Source of the DNA: Streptomyces roseolilacinus
Lineage (GTDB): Bacteria > Actinomycetota > Actinomycetes > Streptomycetales > Streptomycetaceae
Reading direction: 5' to 3'
DNA length: 64,000 bases
Assembly: GCF_014649335.1 (NCBI RefSeq)
Contig: NZ_BMSV01000001.1
Location: 806,001-870,000 of the forward strand
The stretch's first letter is position 1. Each line of letters opens with the position of its first letter. The notes under the pieces are model-generated. The model was given only the letters and a program-made list of their open reading frames with translations, was not told the origin of the DNA and ran no database searches. The translations under genes and the position numbers were made by a program. Shown in pieces: positions 41,039-51,060 of this stretch.

Positions 41039-43537
41039 CTAGTCCACGTCGTTGAGCATCCAGGTGGAGAGCGCGACGTCGAAGGTCCTGCGGGCCTCGG
41101 ACCAGTCACGCTCCCGCGCGGTGAAGTAGACGGCGTACTCCGTGCCGTCGTCGGCGACGTACGCCTGGTCGACGGCGTGGACCGTCTCGCCCGCCTCGTC
41201 CGTGTAGGTGTACTCCCAGATGGCGCCGGGCCGGCCCTGGAAGGTGTTGGCCTCCAGCCGCACCCGCCGGTAGTCGGCGTTCCGCTTGCGGGAGGCGGCC
41301 TCCAGGGTGGTGAGGTTCTCCAGGGAGGTGTACGGGGCGTCGCGGACGACGCCGACGAGGAAGTGGCTCATGCCGGTGGGTCCGGCGTAGGTGATCTGCC
41401 CCTGCTTCTCGGACACCCGGTCCCAGCCGGAGGGCACGGCGAAGGCGAACCCGGCGGTGTCGCTGACCAGTTCGTACCCGGCGGGCACGGAGGGCGGCCC
41501 GGCGGGTGCGGCCGTGCCGGTGGGCACCCCGGTGGGTGCGGGCGCCGGGGCGTCCGCCGTGCCGCTCGGGGCGGCCGTGGGCGCGGGCGTGGCCTTCGGC
41601 GCCGGTGTCGTGGGGTCGGTGCCGGCGACGGGCTCGGCGTCCGGGCGGGGGTGGACGGTCACTCCGGGCCCCTCGTCCCCCAGCATCAGCAGCCCGGTGG
41701 TGACCCCGCCGCCCACGGCGAACGCGACGACGAGCGCCCCGCCCCAGAGCAGCAGCCGCCGTCCCCGGGAGGCCCCGGTGGGCGCGGTGGCCGTGACGTA
41801 CGCGCCGGTCCCGCCGGCGGGGTGGGTGCCGGGGCCCGCGGCGGGGCCGGGGTTCGGGCCCGGACCCGGGGCGGGCGCGGCCGGTGCGGGCGGGGCCGGC
41901 GGCTCGGGGCCGGTGGCGCCCGGTGCGGGTGCGGGGGTCGTCGGCGCGGCCGGGTGCGGCACGGGCGCCACCGGGTGGGCCGGGTGCGGTGGTGCCGGCG
42001 GGAGTGTGACCCCGCCACCGCCCCCGCCCGCGCCCCCGCCGGCCGACCGCAGGAGGTACGGCGCGACGAGGACCGCGCCCCCCACCCACAGCAGCCCGAA
42101 CAGCAGCGCGTCCGGGACGCTCGGGGCCACCTCGAAGTACCCCTCGCCGCCGAAGTCGTCGTACTCGCCCGCCACGCGGACCCCGATCCCGCCGACCCCG
42201 GCGACGAACAGGTACAGCCCGAGGAACAGCCCGCCCGCCAGCGCCTGCCCGCCCCTGCCGGGCACGCGGCGCACCGCCCACAGCCCGACCGTGAGCGCGC
42301 AGACGACGCCCAGGGCGAGCAGCCCGGTCACCGCCCAGCCGCCCCACTCGTCGCCGATCTCGGGCAGTCCGAAGCCGCCGTGCTCCGCGCCGGAACCGAG
42401 CAGCCCGAACCGCCCCCGCAGGTCGTACTCGACCGGCGCGCCCCAGGCGACGCCCAGGACGGCGGCGCCGAGGTTCGGCAGGATCGTCAGGGCGAGCAGC
42501 AGCGCGGTGCCGTCCACCCCGTCGACGTTCGCGTACGTCACGAAGCCGACCAGCGCGCAGACCGCCAGGACGGTCCCCAGCGCACGCGTCGCGGCCCCCA
42601 GCGCGCGGACCGCCGCCAGGGTCCCCGGCCGCACGGACAGCCACCGCGCGAGGTCGTCGCGCTGGAGCACCCCGGCGGTGACCGCGAGGGTCAGCGCCAG
42701 CGCGACGAGCGCGGCCGTCAGGGGCGAACCGGACACGGCGATCCCGGCGACCTCCGGCTGGGCGAACAGCCCGAGCACCAGCACCGCCCCGGCGGCGGGG
42801 AGGGAGACCCGCACGGCCGCGTCGACCCCGGCTCCGCGCGCGCGAAGGGCGCGGGCGGCCAGGTACAGCGCGCCGGCCCACAGGAACGTCACCGTGAGCG
42901 GGACGACGGACAGTTCCGCGCCGCCCTGGGCGAGCGCGTCCCCGGAGCCGTACCGGTAGCCGCCGGAGCCGGAGTCGTACCCGTCGCCGAACCGGGACGG
43001 CACGGGCGCGGCGGCGGTGACCTCGAAGCCGCCGCCGAACGCCTGGAGGAGCAGGGTGAGCGCGATCCGCAGCCGGTCGCCCCAGCCGACGACGACCTCG
43101 TCGCCGGGCTCCTGGCCGTACGAGGGGACGGCGAGCGCGACCGCGAGGGCGAGGAGCAGGCCGGTCGGCCAGGCGGCGGCCCGCAGGGCGGGCGCCCAGG
43201 CACCCCGGAACGCCCGGCGGAGGAACACGGCGGCGGGCGAGGGCGCCACGGCCCCGGGCGCGTACCCGGGGGGCGCGTACCCGGGGCCGGGCGGGTGCAC
43301 GGGCCCCGGCGGGTGGGCGGACGCCTGCCCCGGCACGTACGCGGGCGGCCCGGCGGGGGGCGGCCCCGCGGGCACGGCGGGCGGCCCGGGGGGCGCGGCG
43401 GGCGGTCCGGCGGGCACGGGGGGCGCGGCCGGTTCCGCGGGCCCGGTGGCGGCCACCGGCCGCTCCCGGCCGCAGTTCATGCAGAAGCGGGCCTCCTCGG
43501 GGGAGGGGGTCCCGCAGTGGGGGCAGTGCGACGCCAT
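41039..43537 (-). CDS. Large zinc-ribbon multi-pass membrane protein
   Basis: 832-aa protein not assignable to a known function. It opens with a zinc ribbon (CPHCGTPSPEEARFCMNCGR), then about 70 residues of Pro/Ala/Gly linker. About ten hydrophobic helices span residues 130-520. A second Pro-rich linker leads to one more helix near residue 605 (LLLWGGALVVAFAVGGG), and a C-terminal extracytoplasmic domain of about 140 residues follows (YELVSDTAGFAFAVPSGWDR ... YTYTDEAGETVHAVDQAYVA). That last domain resembles those at the outer end of actinobacterial Ser/Thr kinases and LpqN-like lipoproteins. A possible role is envelope sensing. It is monocistronic. Confidence 0.78.
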   Translation of the reverse strand: MASHCPHCGTPSPEEARFCMNCGRERPVAATGPAEPAAPPVPAGPPAAPPGPPAVPAGPPPAGPPAYVPGQASAHPPGPVHPPGPGYAPPGYAPGAVAPSPAAVFLRRAFRGAWAPALRAAAWPTGLLLALAVALAVPSYGQEPGDEVVVGWGDRLRIALTLLLQAFGGGFEVTAAAPVPSRFGDGYDSGSGGYRYGSGDALAQGGAELSVVPLTVTFLWAGALYLAARALRARGAGVDAAVRVSLPAAGAVLVLGLFAQPEVAGIAVSGSPLTAALVALALTLAVTAGVLQRDDLARWLSVRPGTLAAVRALGAATRALGTVLAVCALVGFVTYANVDGVDGTALLLALTILPNLGAAVLGVAWGAPVEYDLRGRFGLLGSGAEHGGFGLPEIGDEWGGWAVTGLLALGVVCALTVGLWAVRRVPGRGGQALAGGLFLGLYLFVAGVGGIGVRVAGEYDDFGGEGYFEVAPSVPDALLFGLLWVGGAVLVAPYLLRSAGGGAGGGGGGVTLPPAPPHPAHPVAPVPHPAAPTTPAPAPGATGPEPPAPPAPAAPAPGPGPNPGPAAGPGTHPAGGTGAYVTATAPTGASRGRRLLLWGGALVVAFAVGGGVTTGLLMLGDEGPGVTVHPRPDAEPVAGTDPTTPAPKATPAPTAAPSGTADAPAPAPTGVPTGTAAPAGPPSVPAGYELVSDTAGFAFAVPSGWDRVSEKQGQITYAGPTGMSHFLVGVVRDAPYTSLENLTTLEAASRKRNADYRRVRLEANTFQGRPGAIWEYTYTDEAGETVHAVDQAYVADDGTEYAVYFTARERDWSEARRTFDVALSTWMLNDVD

Positions 43538-43606
43538 GGGCTGCTCCGGGTGCCGGGGACGGGTCGGGCCCCCATCCTCCCGGTTGGGCACGCGCCGTCA
43601 AACCCG

Positions 43607-44308
43607 TTACGCCTCCAGCGGTTTGACGCCCCGGTGCAGTGCCACGATCCCGCCCGACAGGTTCCGCCAGGCCACCTTCGACCAGCCGGCCTCCTGGAGC
43701 ATCCCGGCCAGTTCCCGCTGCCCGGGCCAGGTCCGAATGGACTCGGCGAGGTACACGTACGCGTCCGGGTTGGACGACACGGCGCGGGCGACCGGCGGCA
43801 GGGCCCGCATCAGGTACTCCTCGTACACCTTCCGGAACGGCGCCCACGTGGCGTGCGAGAACTCGCAGATCACGACGCGTCCGCCCGGCCTGGTCACCCG
43901 GTACAGCTCACGCAGCGCCGCGTCCGTGTCCTGGACGTTGCGCAGCCCGAAGGAGATGGTCACCGCGTCGAAGGCGCCGTCGCGGAACGGCAGCCGCATC
44001 GCGTCGCCGGCGGTCAGCGGCATCCACGGGTGGCGCTTCTTGCCCTCGCGCAGCATGCCGAGGGAGAAGTCGCACGGCACGACGTACGCGCCGTCCTCCA
44101 CGAACGGCATGGAGGACGTGCCGGTGCCCGCCGCCAGGTCGAGGACCCGCTGTCCCGGCCGGGCGTCGACGGCCCGCGCCACCTCCCGGCGCCAGCGCCG
44201 GTCCTGGAAGAGGGAGAGCACGTCGTTGGTGAGGTCGTAGTTCGCCGCGACGTGGTCGAACATCGAGGCGACTTCGTGCGGCTGCTTGTCCAGCGTTGCT
44301 CGGGTCAC
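43607..44308 (-). CDS. menG: Demethylmenaquinone methyltransferase
   Basis: 233-aa SAM-dependent C-methyltransferase for the last step of menaquinone synthesis. UbiE/MenG motifs: [20 protein letters not shown], the SAM loop [28 protein letters not shown] and [14 protein letters not shown] 44308 begins the usual [11 protein letters not shown]-terminus. It follows the amidohydrolase-like gene and mqnC on the same strand with short gaps. Confidence 0.94.
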   Translation of the reverse strand: MTRATLDKQPHEVASMFDHVAANYDLTNDVLSLFQDRRWRREVARAVDARPGQRVLDLAAGTGTSSMPFVEDGAYVVPCDFSLGMLREGKKRHPWMPLTAGDAMRLPFRDGAFDAVTISFGLRNVQDTDAALRELYRVTRPGGRVVICEFSHATWAPFRKVYEEYLMRALPPVARAVSSNPDAYVYLAESIRTWPGQRELAGMLQEAGWSKVAWRNLSGGIVALHRGVKPLEA

Positions 44309-44349
44309 CGGCCCATTCAAGCAGGCGGCCCCGCCCCGTCCGCGCGCGG

Positions 44350-44964
44350 TCACGCCCGGCGGTGGACGAGTCGCCCGCCCAGGACCGTGGCGACGCACGC
44401 GGCGGCTCCCCGCTCGGGCAGTTCGGCCGCGTCCCGCACGTCGAAGACGGCGAACCGGGCGGGCCCGCCGGTCCGCAGGTCCGGCATCCACACCGCCGGG
44501 CCGCACCCCGGGGCGAACGGGTCCAGGGAGGGCCGCGTGTCCGCGGGCCCCCCGGGGCGGGGCACCGTCTCCAGTCCCGCGCGCCGCACCGCGTCCGCCA
44601 CCGCGCGCACCCGGAGCTCGCCGGCCACGGCGACCGTGCCGTGGGCGAGCAGGCGCTGCGCGCCGCGCCGCGCGCCGGCGCCCCGGCGGGCGTCGGTCAT
44701 GCCCGGGGAGGCCAGCACCGCCGGGTCGGTGATCGGCTCGGTGCCCAGCTCGCCGGCCTCGCGGGGGTCGGGGTGGTAGGTCCGCTCCAGCAGTTCGGGG
44801 CCGTGCGGGTTGAGCAGCCCGGGGGTGAGGACGCCGGGCCAGCGCCGCACGCGGGCGGCCGGGTGGGCGGCGGCCAGCTCCCCGTACGGCCCGAGGGCGG
44901 CGATCCGCGCCCCCTCGACCAGCACGGCGTCACCGGTGGCGGCGGCCACGTGAAGGGTCAGCAC
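44350..44964 (-). CDS. Shrunken amidohydrolase-like protein (imidazolonepropionase-like)
   Basis: 204-aa protein with the outer beta-sandwich of amidohydrolases: an N-terminal half [20 protein letters not shown], then [16 protein letters not shown], and a C-terminal half [14 protein letters not shown] ... [14 protein letters not shown]. The metal-binding HxH seen in active members after TPGLLN is replaced by HGP, and most of the TIM barrel is missing (usual length about 400 aa), so it is unlikely to be a hydrolase. GTG 44964 lies 10 bp after mqnC, so the two are coupled. Its retention beside mqnC and menG hints at a role in the futalosine pathway. Confidence 0.75.
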   Translation of the reverse strand: MLTLHVAAATGDAVLVEGARIAALGPYGELAAAHPAARVRRWPGVLTPGLLNPHGPELLERTYHPDPREAGELGTEPITDPAVLASPGMTDARRGAGARRGAQRLLAHGTVAVAGELRVRAVADAVRRAGLETVPRPGGPADTRPSLDPFAPGCGPAVWMPDLRTGGPARFAVFDVRDAAELPERGAAACVATVLGGRLVHRRA

Positions 44965-44974
44965 TCCGGTCCGC

Positions 44975-46174
44975 TCAGGTGGTGCTCAGCAGCTTCAGCT
45001 CGGGGTGCGCCGTGCCGCCCTCGATGGCCGTGGAGGAGATGTGCGAGACGACGCGGTCGTCGACCGGGTCGTTCGCCGGGTCGTCGTGGACGACGATGTG
45101 CTCGTAGGTCGTCGTGCGCTGCGCCGGGACGCGGCCCGCCTTCCGGATGAGGTCGATGATCTCCAGCCGGTTGGAGCGGTGCCGGGCGCCGGCCGACGAC
45201 ACGACGTTCTCCTCCAGCATGATCGAGCCGAGGTCGTCGGCGCCGTAGTGCAGCGACAGCTGGCCGACCTCCTTGCCCGTGGTGAGCCAGGAGCCCTGGA
45301 TGTGGGCGACGTTGTCGAGGAACAGCCGCGCGATGGCGATCATGCGCAGGTACTCGAAGAGCGTGGCCTGCGTGCGGCCCTTCAGGTGGTTGTTCTCCGG
45401 CTGGTACGTGTACGGGATGAACGCGCGGAAGCCGCCCGTCCGGTCCTGGACGTCGCGGATCATCCGCAGGTGCTCGATGCGCTCGGCGTTCGTCTCGCCG
45501 GTGCCCATCAGCATCGTGGACGTCGACTCGACGCCCAGGTTGTGGGCGAGCTCCATGATCTCCAGCCAGCGCTCGCCGGACTCCTTGAGCGGGGCGATCG
45601 CCTTGCGCGGCCGCTCCGGCAGGAGTTCGGCGCCCGCGCCGGCGAACGAGTCGAGGCCGGCGGCGTGGATGCGGCGGATGGCCTCCTCGGCGGTCACGCC
45701 GGAGATCCGCGCCATGTGGTCGACCTCGGAGGCGCCCAGGGAGTGGATGACGAGCTGCGGGAACGCCTCCTTGATGGCGGCGAAGTGCTTCTCGTAGTAC
45801 TCCACGCCGAAGTCCGGGTGGTGGCCGCCCTGGAACATGATCTGCGTGCCGCCCAGCTCGACGGTCTCGGCGCAGCGGCGCAGGATGTCGTCGAGGTCGC
45901 GGGTCCAGCCCTTGGCGGTGTCCTTCGGCGGGGCGTAGAAGGCGCAGAACTTGCAGGCCGTGACGCAGACGTTGGTGTAGTTGATGTTGCGCTCGATGAT
46001 GTACGTCGCGATGTGCTCCGTACCGGCGTAGCGGCGGCGCCGGACGGCGTCGGCGGCGGCGCCCAGCGCGTGCAGGGGCGCGGAGCGGTAGAGCTCGAGC
46101 GCCTCCTCCGGGGTGATCCGCCCACCGGCGGCGGCGCGGTCGAGAACGGACTGGAGGTCGGCCTTCTCGGTCAC
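44975..46174 (-). CDS. mqnC: Cyclic dehypoxanthinylfutalosine synthase (radical SAM)
   Basis: 399-aa radical SAM enzyme of the futalosine route to menaquinone; it cyclises dehypoxanthine futalosine. The cluster motif CVTACKFC sits in NINYTNVCVTACKFCAFYAP. FQGGHHPDFGVEYYEKHFAA and LLPERPRKAIAP are typical of MqnC. GTG 46174. It begins a likely three-gene unit with the amidohydrolase-like gene and menG. Confidence 0.96.
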   Translation of the reverse strand: MTEKADLQSVLDRAAAGGRITPEEALELYRSAPLHALGAAADAVRRRRYAGTEHIATYIIERNINYTNVCVTACKFCAFYAPPKDTAKGWTRDLDDILRRCAETVELGGTQIMFQGGHHPDFGVEYYEKHFAAIKEAFPQLVIHSLGASEVDHMARISGVTAEEAIRRIHAAGLDSFAGAGAELLPERPRKAIAPLKESGERWLEIMELAHNLGVESTSTMLMGTGETNAERIEHLRMIRDVQDRTGGFRAFIPYTYQPENNHLKGRTQATLFEYLRMIAIARLFLDNVAHIQGSWLTTGKEVGQLSLHYGADDLGSIMLEENVVSSAGARHRSNRLEIIDLIRKAGRVPAQRTTTYEHIVVHDDPANDPVDDRVVSHISSTAIEGGTAHPELKLLSTT

Positions 46175-46237
46175 CGGGTGCGTACCTTTCGCCAGCTTGC
46201 GGACGGACCGGACCAGCGTACGCCAGGGCCCCGACGG

Positions 46238-47896
46238 CTATTCCGCGCGGTCCAGGGTGGCGCGCGGGCGCCCGGCGGCGGCGTCGTCGGAGGCGTAGCG
46301 CAGCTTCCCGCCCGCCAGGCGCAGGGTCACGGTGTGGGTGCCGCCGGTGCACACGCCGGTGGAGCCGTCGCTCGCCGAGCCGTCGGTGACGAGGGTGTCG
46401 GCGGTGGCGGTGCGCAGGACCAGGGTGTCCTCGCAGATGCGGTTGCCGAGGAGGTCGTACTGGGTGACCGTGCCGACGTCCTGCCCGGCCCTGCCGCCCT
46501 CGACGACCACGGTGAACGTGCCCGCCGGGATGTCCACGCCGCCGCCGACCGCGGCCGTGACCCGGCCCTTCCACGTCCCGACGAACGCCTTGGGCACCGT
46601 CGCGCCGGAGCCGGGGACCGGCGCCGAGGCGGACGCCGACGGCTTGGCCCCGGTGCTCGGCGGGTTGGCGGTGTCGTTCGTGCCACCACCCGGCAGCAGG
46701 TCGAACAGGACGGCCGCGCCCACGGTCACGGCGGCGAGGGCGCCCGCGACGGCGAGGGCGAGGGTGCAGCTGACCCGCCGCCCGCCCGACGGCCCGGCCG
46801 GCTCCGAACCGGCGGTGACCGAGACGGAGACGGGGGTCCTGCGGGGCGGCGGGACGGCGTCCATGGTGGGCACGTACGCGAGGTCCGCCCCGTCCGCCAC
46901 CGGCGCCGCGCCCGTCCCCCGCGGCACGGGCGGCGCGACCGCGGGGCTGCTGAACGGCACCGGGCCCGACGCCCCGGCGTCCGCCTCCGCCGGCTCCAGG
47001 TCCAGCAGCCGCACCGCCGCCCGGCTGGCCTCCTCGACCACCGCGGCCGGCAGCCACCCGCCCGCCGCCCCGGCCGCGCCGCCCGGCACGAGCGCGGCGG
47101 CCAGGTCGGCGGGCGCGGGCCGGGCGCCCGGGTCCTTGGCGAGGCACGCGGTGACGAGGTCCCGCAGCGGCCCGGTCAGCGCCGGGTCCAGCTCGGGCTC
47201 CTCGTGGACGACCTTGTACAGCAGCGCGGCCGACGAGTCGCCGGAGAACGGCGCGGCGCCGGTCGCCGCGTACGCGAGGACCGCGCCCAGCGAGAAGACG
47301 TCCGACGCCCCGGTCACCCCGGCCCCGCCGGCCTTGCCGAGGATCTGCTCGGGCGACATGTAGCCGGGCGAGCCGACGGACACCCCGGTGGAGGTGAGCG
47401 ACGCGCTGCCGGCCGTGGCGCGGGCGATGCCGAAGTCGATCAGCCGGGGCCCGTCGAGGGCGAGCAGCACGTTCGACGGCTTCACGTCGCGGTGGACCAG
47501 CCCGAGCGCGTGGACCGCGTCGAGGGCCTCGGCCAGTCCGGCGCCCAGCACCCGCACGGACCGCTCGGGCAGCGGCCCGTGGGCGGTGACGGCCTGGGTG
47601 AGGGACGGCCCGGCGACGTACCCGGTGGCGACCCACGGCACCGGCGCGTCCGGGTCGGCGTCCAGGACGGGCGCGGTCCAGCGGGCGCCGACCCGCCGGG
47701 CGGACTCGACCTCCCGGCGGAACCGGGCGCGGAACTCCTCGTCCAGCGCGAAGTGCGGGTGCACGACCTTCACGGCCACGGTGCGGCCGCCCCCGCTGCG
47801 GGCCAGGTAGACGCGGCCCATGCCGCCCGACCCGAGCCTGCCCAGCAGCCGGTACGGGCCGATCGCCCGCGGTTCCCCCGTCTCCAGCGGATGCAT
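46238..47896 (-). CDS. Membrane-anchored Ser/Thr protein kinase (Hanks type)
   Basis: 552-aa PknB-type kinase. P-loop GRLGSGGMGRVYLARSGGG, Lys in VAVKVV, catalytic HRDVKPSNVLLA and DFGIARAT, activation segment SVGSPGYMSPEQIL. A Pro/Ser juxtamembrane region precedes one helix near residue 400 (TLALAVAGALAAVTVGAAVL). The outer domain of about 125 residues (FVGTWKGRVTAAVGGG ... TVTLRLAGGKLRYAS) looks like a small beta-barrel with two Cys and is not a PASTA domain. ATG 47896. The ligand is unknown. Confidence 0.92.
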   Translation of the reverse strand: MHPLETGEPRAIGPYRLLGRLGSGGMGRVYLARSGGGRTVAVKVVHPHFALDEEFRARFRREVESARRVGARWTAPVLDADPDAPVPWVATGYVAGPSLTQAVTAHGPLPERSVRVLGAGLAEALDAVHALGLVHRDVKPSNVLLALDGPRLIDFGIARATAGSASLTSTGVSVGSPGYMSPEQILGKAGGAGVTGASDVFSLGAVLAYAATGAAPFSGDSSAALLYKVVHEEPELDPALTGPLRDLVTACLAKDPGARPAPADLAAALVPGGAAGAAGGWLPAAVVEEASRAAVRLLDLEPAEADAGASGPVPFSSPAVAPPVPRGTGAAPVADGADLAYVPTMDAVPPPRRTPVSVSVTAGSEPAGPSGGRRVSCTLALAVAGALAAVTVGAAVLFDLLPGGGTNDTANPPSTGAKPSASASAPVPGSGATVPKAFVGTWKGRVTAAVGGGVDIPAGTFTVVVEGGRAGQDVGTVTQYDLLGNRICEDTLVLRTATADTLVTDGSASDGSTGVCTGGTHTVTLRLAGGKLRYASDDAAAGRPRATLDRAE

Positions 47897-48102
47897 CCGC
47901 CCCGCTCCCCCCGCTCCCGTGCCCGTACGACGCGCCGAGAGCAGCGTAGAGGGCCCGGCGGACCGGTTCACGGGGATCGCCCGTGCCGGCGGGGGCAACC
48001 GGTCCGCCCGTACCGCCATCTACCTGGCCGTCATCCGCAGACGCCCCCGCCCCTGCCGGAGACCCGCCGAGAACCGCCCCTTCCCGAACCGGAGTACCTC
48101 CC

Positions 48103-49167
48103 ATGAAACGTCCGCTCACGTCGCTCGTGGCCGCCGCCGTCCTCGGCTCCCTCACCCTGGCCGCGGGCTGCTCGGGCGAACCGGTCTCGTTCGACACGCC
48201 GCCCGCGTCCGGCGCCGCCTCCGCCGCGCCCGGCGGCCGGGACCGGGCCCCGGACCCCGGCCGGGGCGGCGGGGACGCCCCGGCGGACGGCGGGGCCGCC
48301 GCGAGGACGCTCATGCCGACCGGCCCGAGGGCGGAGTTCACGACCGAGAACACCGTCGACGACGGGACGAAGATCGGCGTCACCACCCTGGAGGGCCGCA
48401 AGTCCGGCTTCACGGGCAAGGTGTGGGTCTGGGCGCCCCCGCAGTACTTCGAGCCCCGGTACGCGAACAGCGGCTTCCCGGTCCTGATCGCCCTGCCCGG
48501 GGGCAACGGCTACCCGAAGAATTACTGGATGGGCACCGACCTGAAACTGCAGAGCAGCATCAGCAGGTGGTCGAGGGAGGGAAAGAGCCTGCCGTTCATC
48601 GTCGTGATGCCCGTTCTCAACCCGGACGACGAGTACTACTACGACGGCAGCGACATCCCCGGCCGGGAGAAGATGGGCACCTGGATGACGGAGGACGTCC
48701 CCGATTTCGTCAGGGCGAATTTCCGTACGTTCGCCTCGCGTGACGGCTGGGCGTTCATGGGCTCGTCGTCGGGCGCGTTCGTCGGCCTGAAGTCGGTGCT
48801 GAAGCACCCCGACAAGTTCAAGGCGGTGATCGCGTCGGGCCCGGACACCGTGCCGGACTCGCCGCTGTGGGCGGGGCACGAGGCGGAGAAGGCCGCCAAC
48901 GACCCCGAAAAACTGGCCAAGGCCCTCTCGGCCCGGCCGTCCGCCCCGGACAGGGACGTGTACCTCGCGTTCCAGATCGGCACGAGGGAGTCCGGTCTGG
49001 GCAACCTCCGCTCCTTCATCAGGAACTACGGCAAGGGCCCGGTGAAGACCCGCCTGGAGGTCATCCAGGACGGCGGCCACAACGCGCGGACGTACGTGCG
49101 GGGCATGGGGGACGGCTCGATCCAGTGGATCAGCGAGCACATGCTCGCCCCCGTCCCGTCCCCGTGA
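48103..49167 (+). CDS. Lipoprotein esterase, alpha/beta hydrolase of the esterase D/antigen-85 type
   Basis: 354-aa exported lipoprotein. The lipobox LAAGC follows a short signal peptide, and a Gly/Asp/Pro-rich spacer precedes the hydrolase domain: FPVLIALPGGNGYPKNYWMG, nucleophile elbow FMGSSSGAFVGLKS, acid-region YLAFQIGTRESGLG and catalytic His in VIQDGGHNARTYVRG. In mycobacteria this fold includes mycolyltransferases; Streptomyces has no mycolates, so a carboxylesterase is likelier. It converges on mqnA with a 1-bp gap. Confidence 0.87.
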   Translation: MKRPLTSLVAAAVLGSLTLAAGCSGEPVSFDTPPASGAASAAPGGRDRAPDPGRGGGDAPADGGAAARTLMPTGPRAEFTTENTVDDGTKIGVTTLEGRKSGFTGKVWVWAPPQYFEPRYANSGFPVLIALPGGNGYPKNYWMGTDLKLQSSISRWSREGKSLPFIVVMPVLNPDDEYYYDGSDIPGREKMGTWMTEDVPDFVRANFRTFASRDGWAFMGSSSGAFVGLKSVLKHPDKFKAVIASGPDTVPDSPLWAGHEAEKAANDPEKLAKALSARPSAPDRDVYLAFQIGTRESGLGNLRSFIRNYGKGPVKTRLEVIQDGGHNARTYVRGMGDGSIQWISEHMLAPVPSP

Positions 49168-49168
49168 C

Positions 49169-50038
<870 letters not shown>

Positions 50039-50120
50039 CTAGACCCCGCCCCGCCAGGGACGTCTCACCGGGTGGACGGCCGCACCGCGCGGACCCCGTT
50101 CCCGCGCGTTCAAACCTCCG

Positions 50121-50143
50121 GGTGACCTCACAATGAGGTGATC
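50121..50143. promoter_or_regulatory. Imperfect palindrome upstream of the cold-shock gene
   Basis: GGTGACCTCA-CAA-TGAGGTGATC: the central ACCTCA/TGAGGT arms pair perfectly and the outer bases partly. It could be an operator for csp or for mqnA, which starts 90 bp away on the other strand. Confidence 0.4.
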
Positions 50144-50218
50144 TTCGCCTCTACCCATCCGCGGAGAACGCGTGCTACGCTCGACGCAAGTTGCAGTTTG
50201 GTTTCCCTTGCAGTACAG

Positions 50219-50249
50219 AGCCTGCGGAGCATGTGACCCGCAGGCTTTT
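50219..50249 (+). terminator. Terminator-like hairpin inside the cold-shock gene leader
   Basis: AGCCTGCGG, a 10-nt loop, CCGCAGGCT, then TTTG: a 9-bp perfect stem directly followed by a short T-run. It lies 66 bp before the csp start codon, so transcripts starting upstream (possible promoter elements around 50191-50219) would meet it first. Possible attenuator or end of a small RNA. Confidence 0.6.
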
Positions 50250-50311
50250 GTAGTTTTCAGACTTGTTTGCAGGTTCTGGAGCAGGGCAACCCTTTGGCCC
50301 AAGGAGGGCTT

Positions 50312-50515
50312 ATGGCTACCGGAACCGTCAAGTGGTTCAACGCTGAAAAGGGCTTTGGCTTCATCGCCCAGGACGGCGGCGGCCCGGATGTCTTCGTCCA
50401 CTACTCCGCGATCAACGCGTCTGGCTTCCGCTCCCTCGAGGAGAACCAGGTCGTGAACTTCGACGTCACGCAGGGCCCGAAGGGTCCGCAGGCGGAGAAC
50501 GTCACCCCGGCCTGA
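50312..50515 (+). CDS. Cold-shock protein (CspA/ScoF family)
   Basis: 67-aa single cold-shock domain, an RNA chaperone binding single-stranded nucleic acid. RNP1 is KGFGFIAQ and RNP2 is VFVHYSAI, inside [23 protein letters not shown] 50312 follows the strong Shine-Dalgarno AAGGAGGG. A 15-bp terminator follows. The unusual leader is described separately. Confidence 0.97.
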   Translation: MATGTVKWFNAEKGFGFIAQDGGGPDVFVHYSAINASGFRSLEENQVVNFDVTQGPKGPQAENVTPA

Positions 50516-50559
50516 TTGGGCAGGGTCGGCGATCGCGCACGACTTAGCAGTACCCAAGG

Positions 50560-50595
50560 GGTCCGCCTTCCGCATTTCGGTGCGGAAGGCGGACC
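50560..50595 (+). terminator. 15-bp hairpin terminator of the cold-shock gene
   Basis: Arms GGTCCGCCTTCCGCA and TGCGGAAGGCGGACC with a 6-nt loop TTTCGG, 44 bp after the csp stop. Confidence 0.93.
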
Positions 50596-50646
50596 TCTGC
50601 CTTTGTTTCCACGGAAATCCCGGTGCTCCCGGCCTACCCTGGACAC

Positions 50647-51054
50647 ATGACCGAACGCAAACCCCCCGGGATCACCTTCGAGTCATGGGTCGACAAGCAG
50701 ATCCGCGAGGCGACCGAGCGGGGTGACTTCGCGCACCTCTCCGGCCTCGGCAAGCCCCTCCCCGACGACACGGCGCCGTACGACGAGCTGTGGTGGGTCA
50801 AGGGCAAGATGAACCGCGAGGGCCTGTCCGCCCTGCCCCCGACCCTCGCCCTGCGCAAGGAGGCCGAGGACGCCCTGGAGGCGGTGGGCCGCGCGGCCTC
50901 CGAGACCCAGGTGCGCCGCATCGTGGCGGAGATCAACGAGAAGATCGCCGCCGCCGTCCGCCGCCCGCCCCCGGGCCCCCCGCTGAACCTGACCCCCTTC
51001 GACGTGGAGGACCTCCTGCGCGACTGGCGCGCCTCACGCGACGAGCGGCCCTGA
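50647..51054 (+). CDS. DUF1992 (DnaJ-homologue C28-type) protein
   Basis: 135-aa protein. The domain signature is ESWVDKQIREATERGDFAHL, followed by SGLGKPLPDDTAPYDELWWV and MNREGLSALPPTLALRKE. This domain also occurs in DnaJ-like proteins of eukaryotes; its function is not known. ATG 50647. It converges on the small gene at 51061. Confidence 0.87.
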   Translation: MTERKPPGITFESWVDKQIREATERGDFAHLSGLGKPLPDDTAPYDELWWVKGKMNREGLSALPPTLALRKEAEDALEAVGRAASETQVRRIVAEINEKIAAAVRRPPPGPPLNLTPFDVEDLLRDWRASRDERP

Positions 51055-51060
51055 CGGCCC

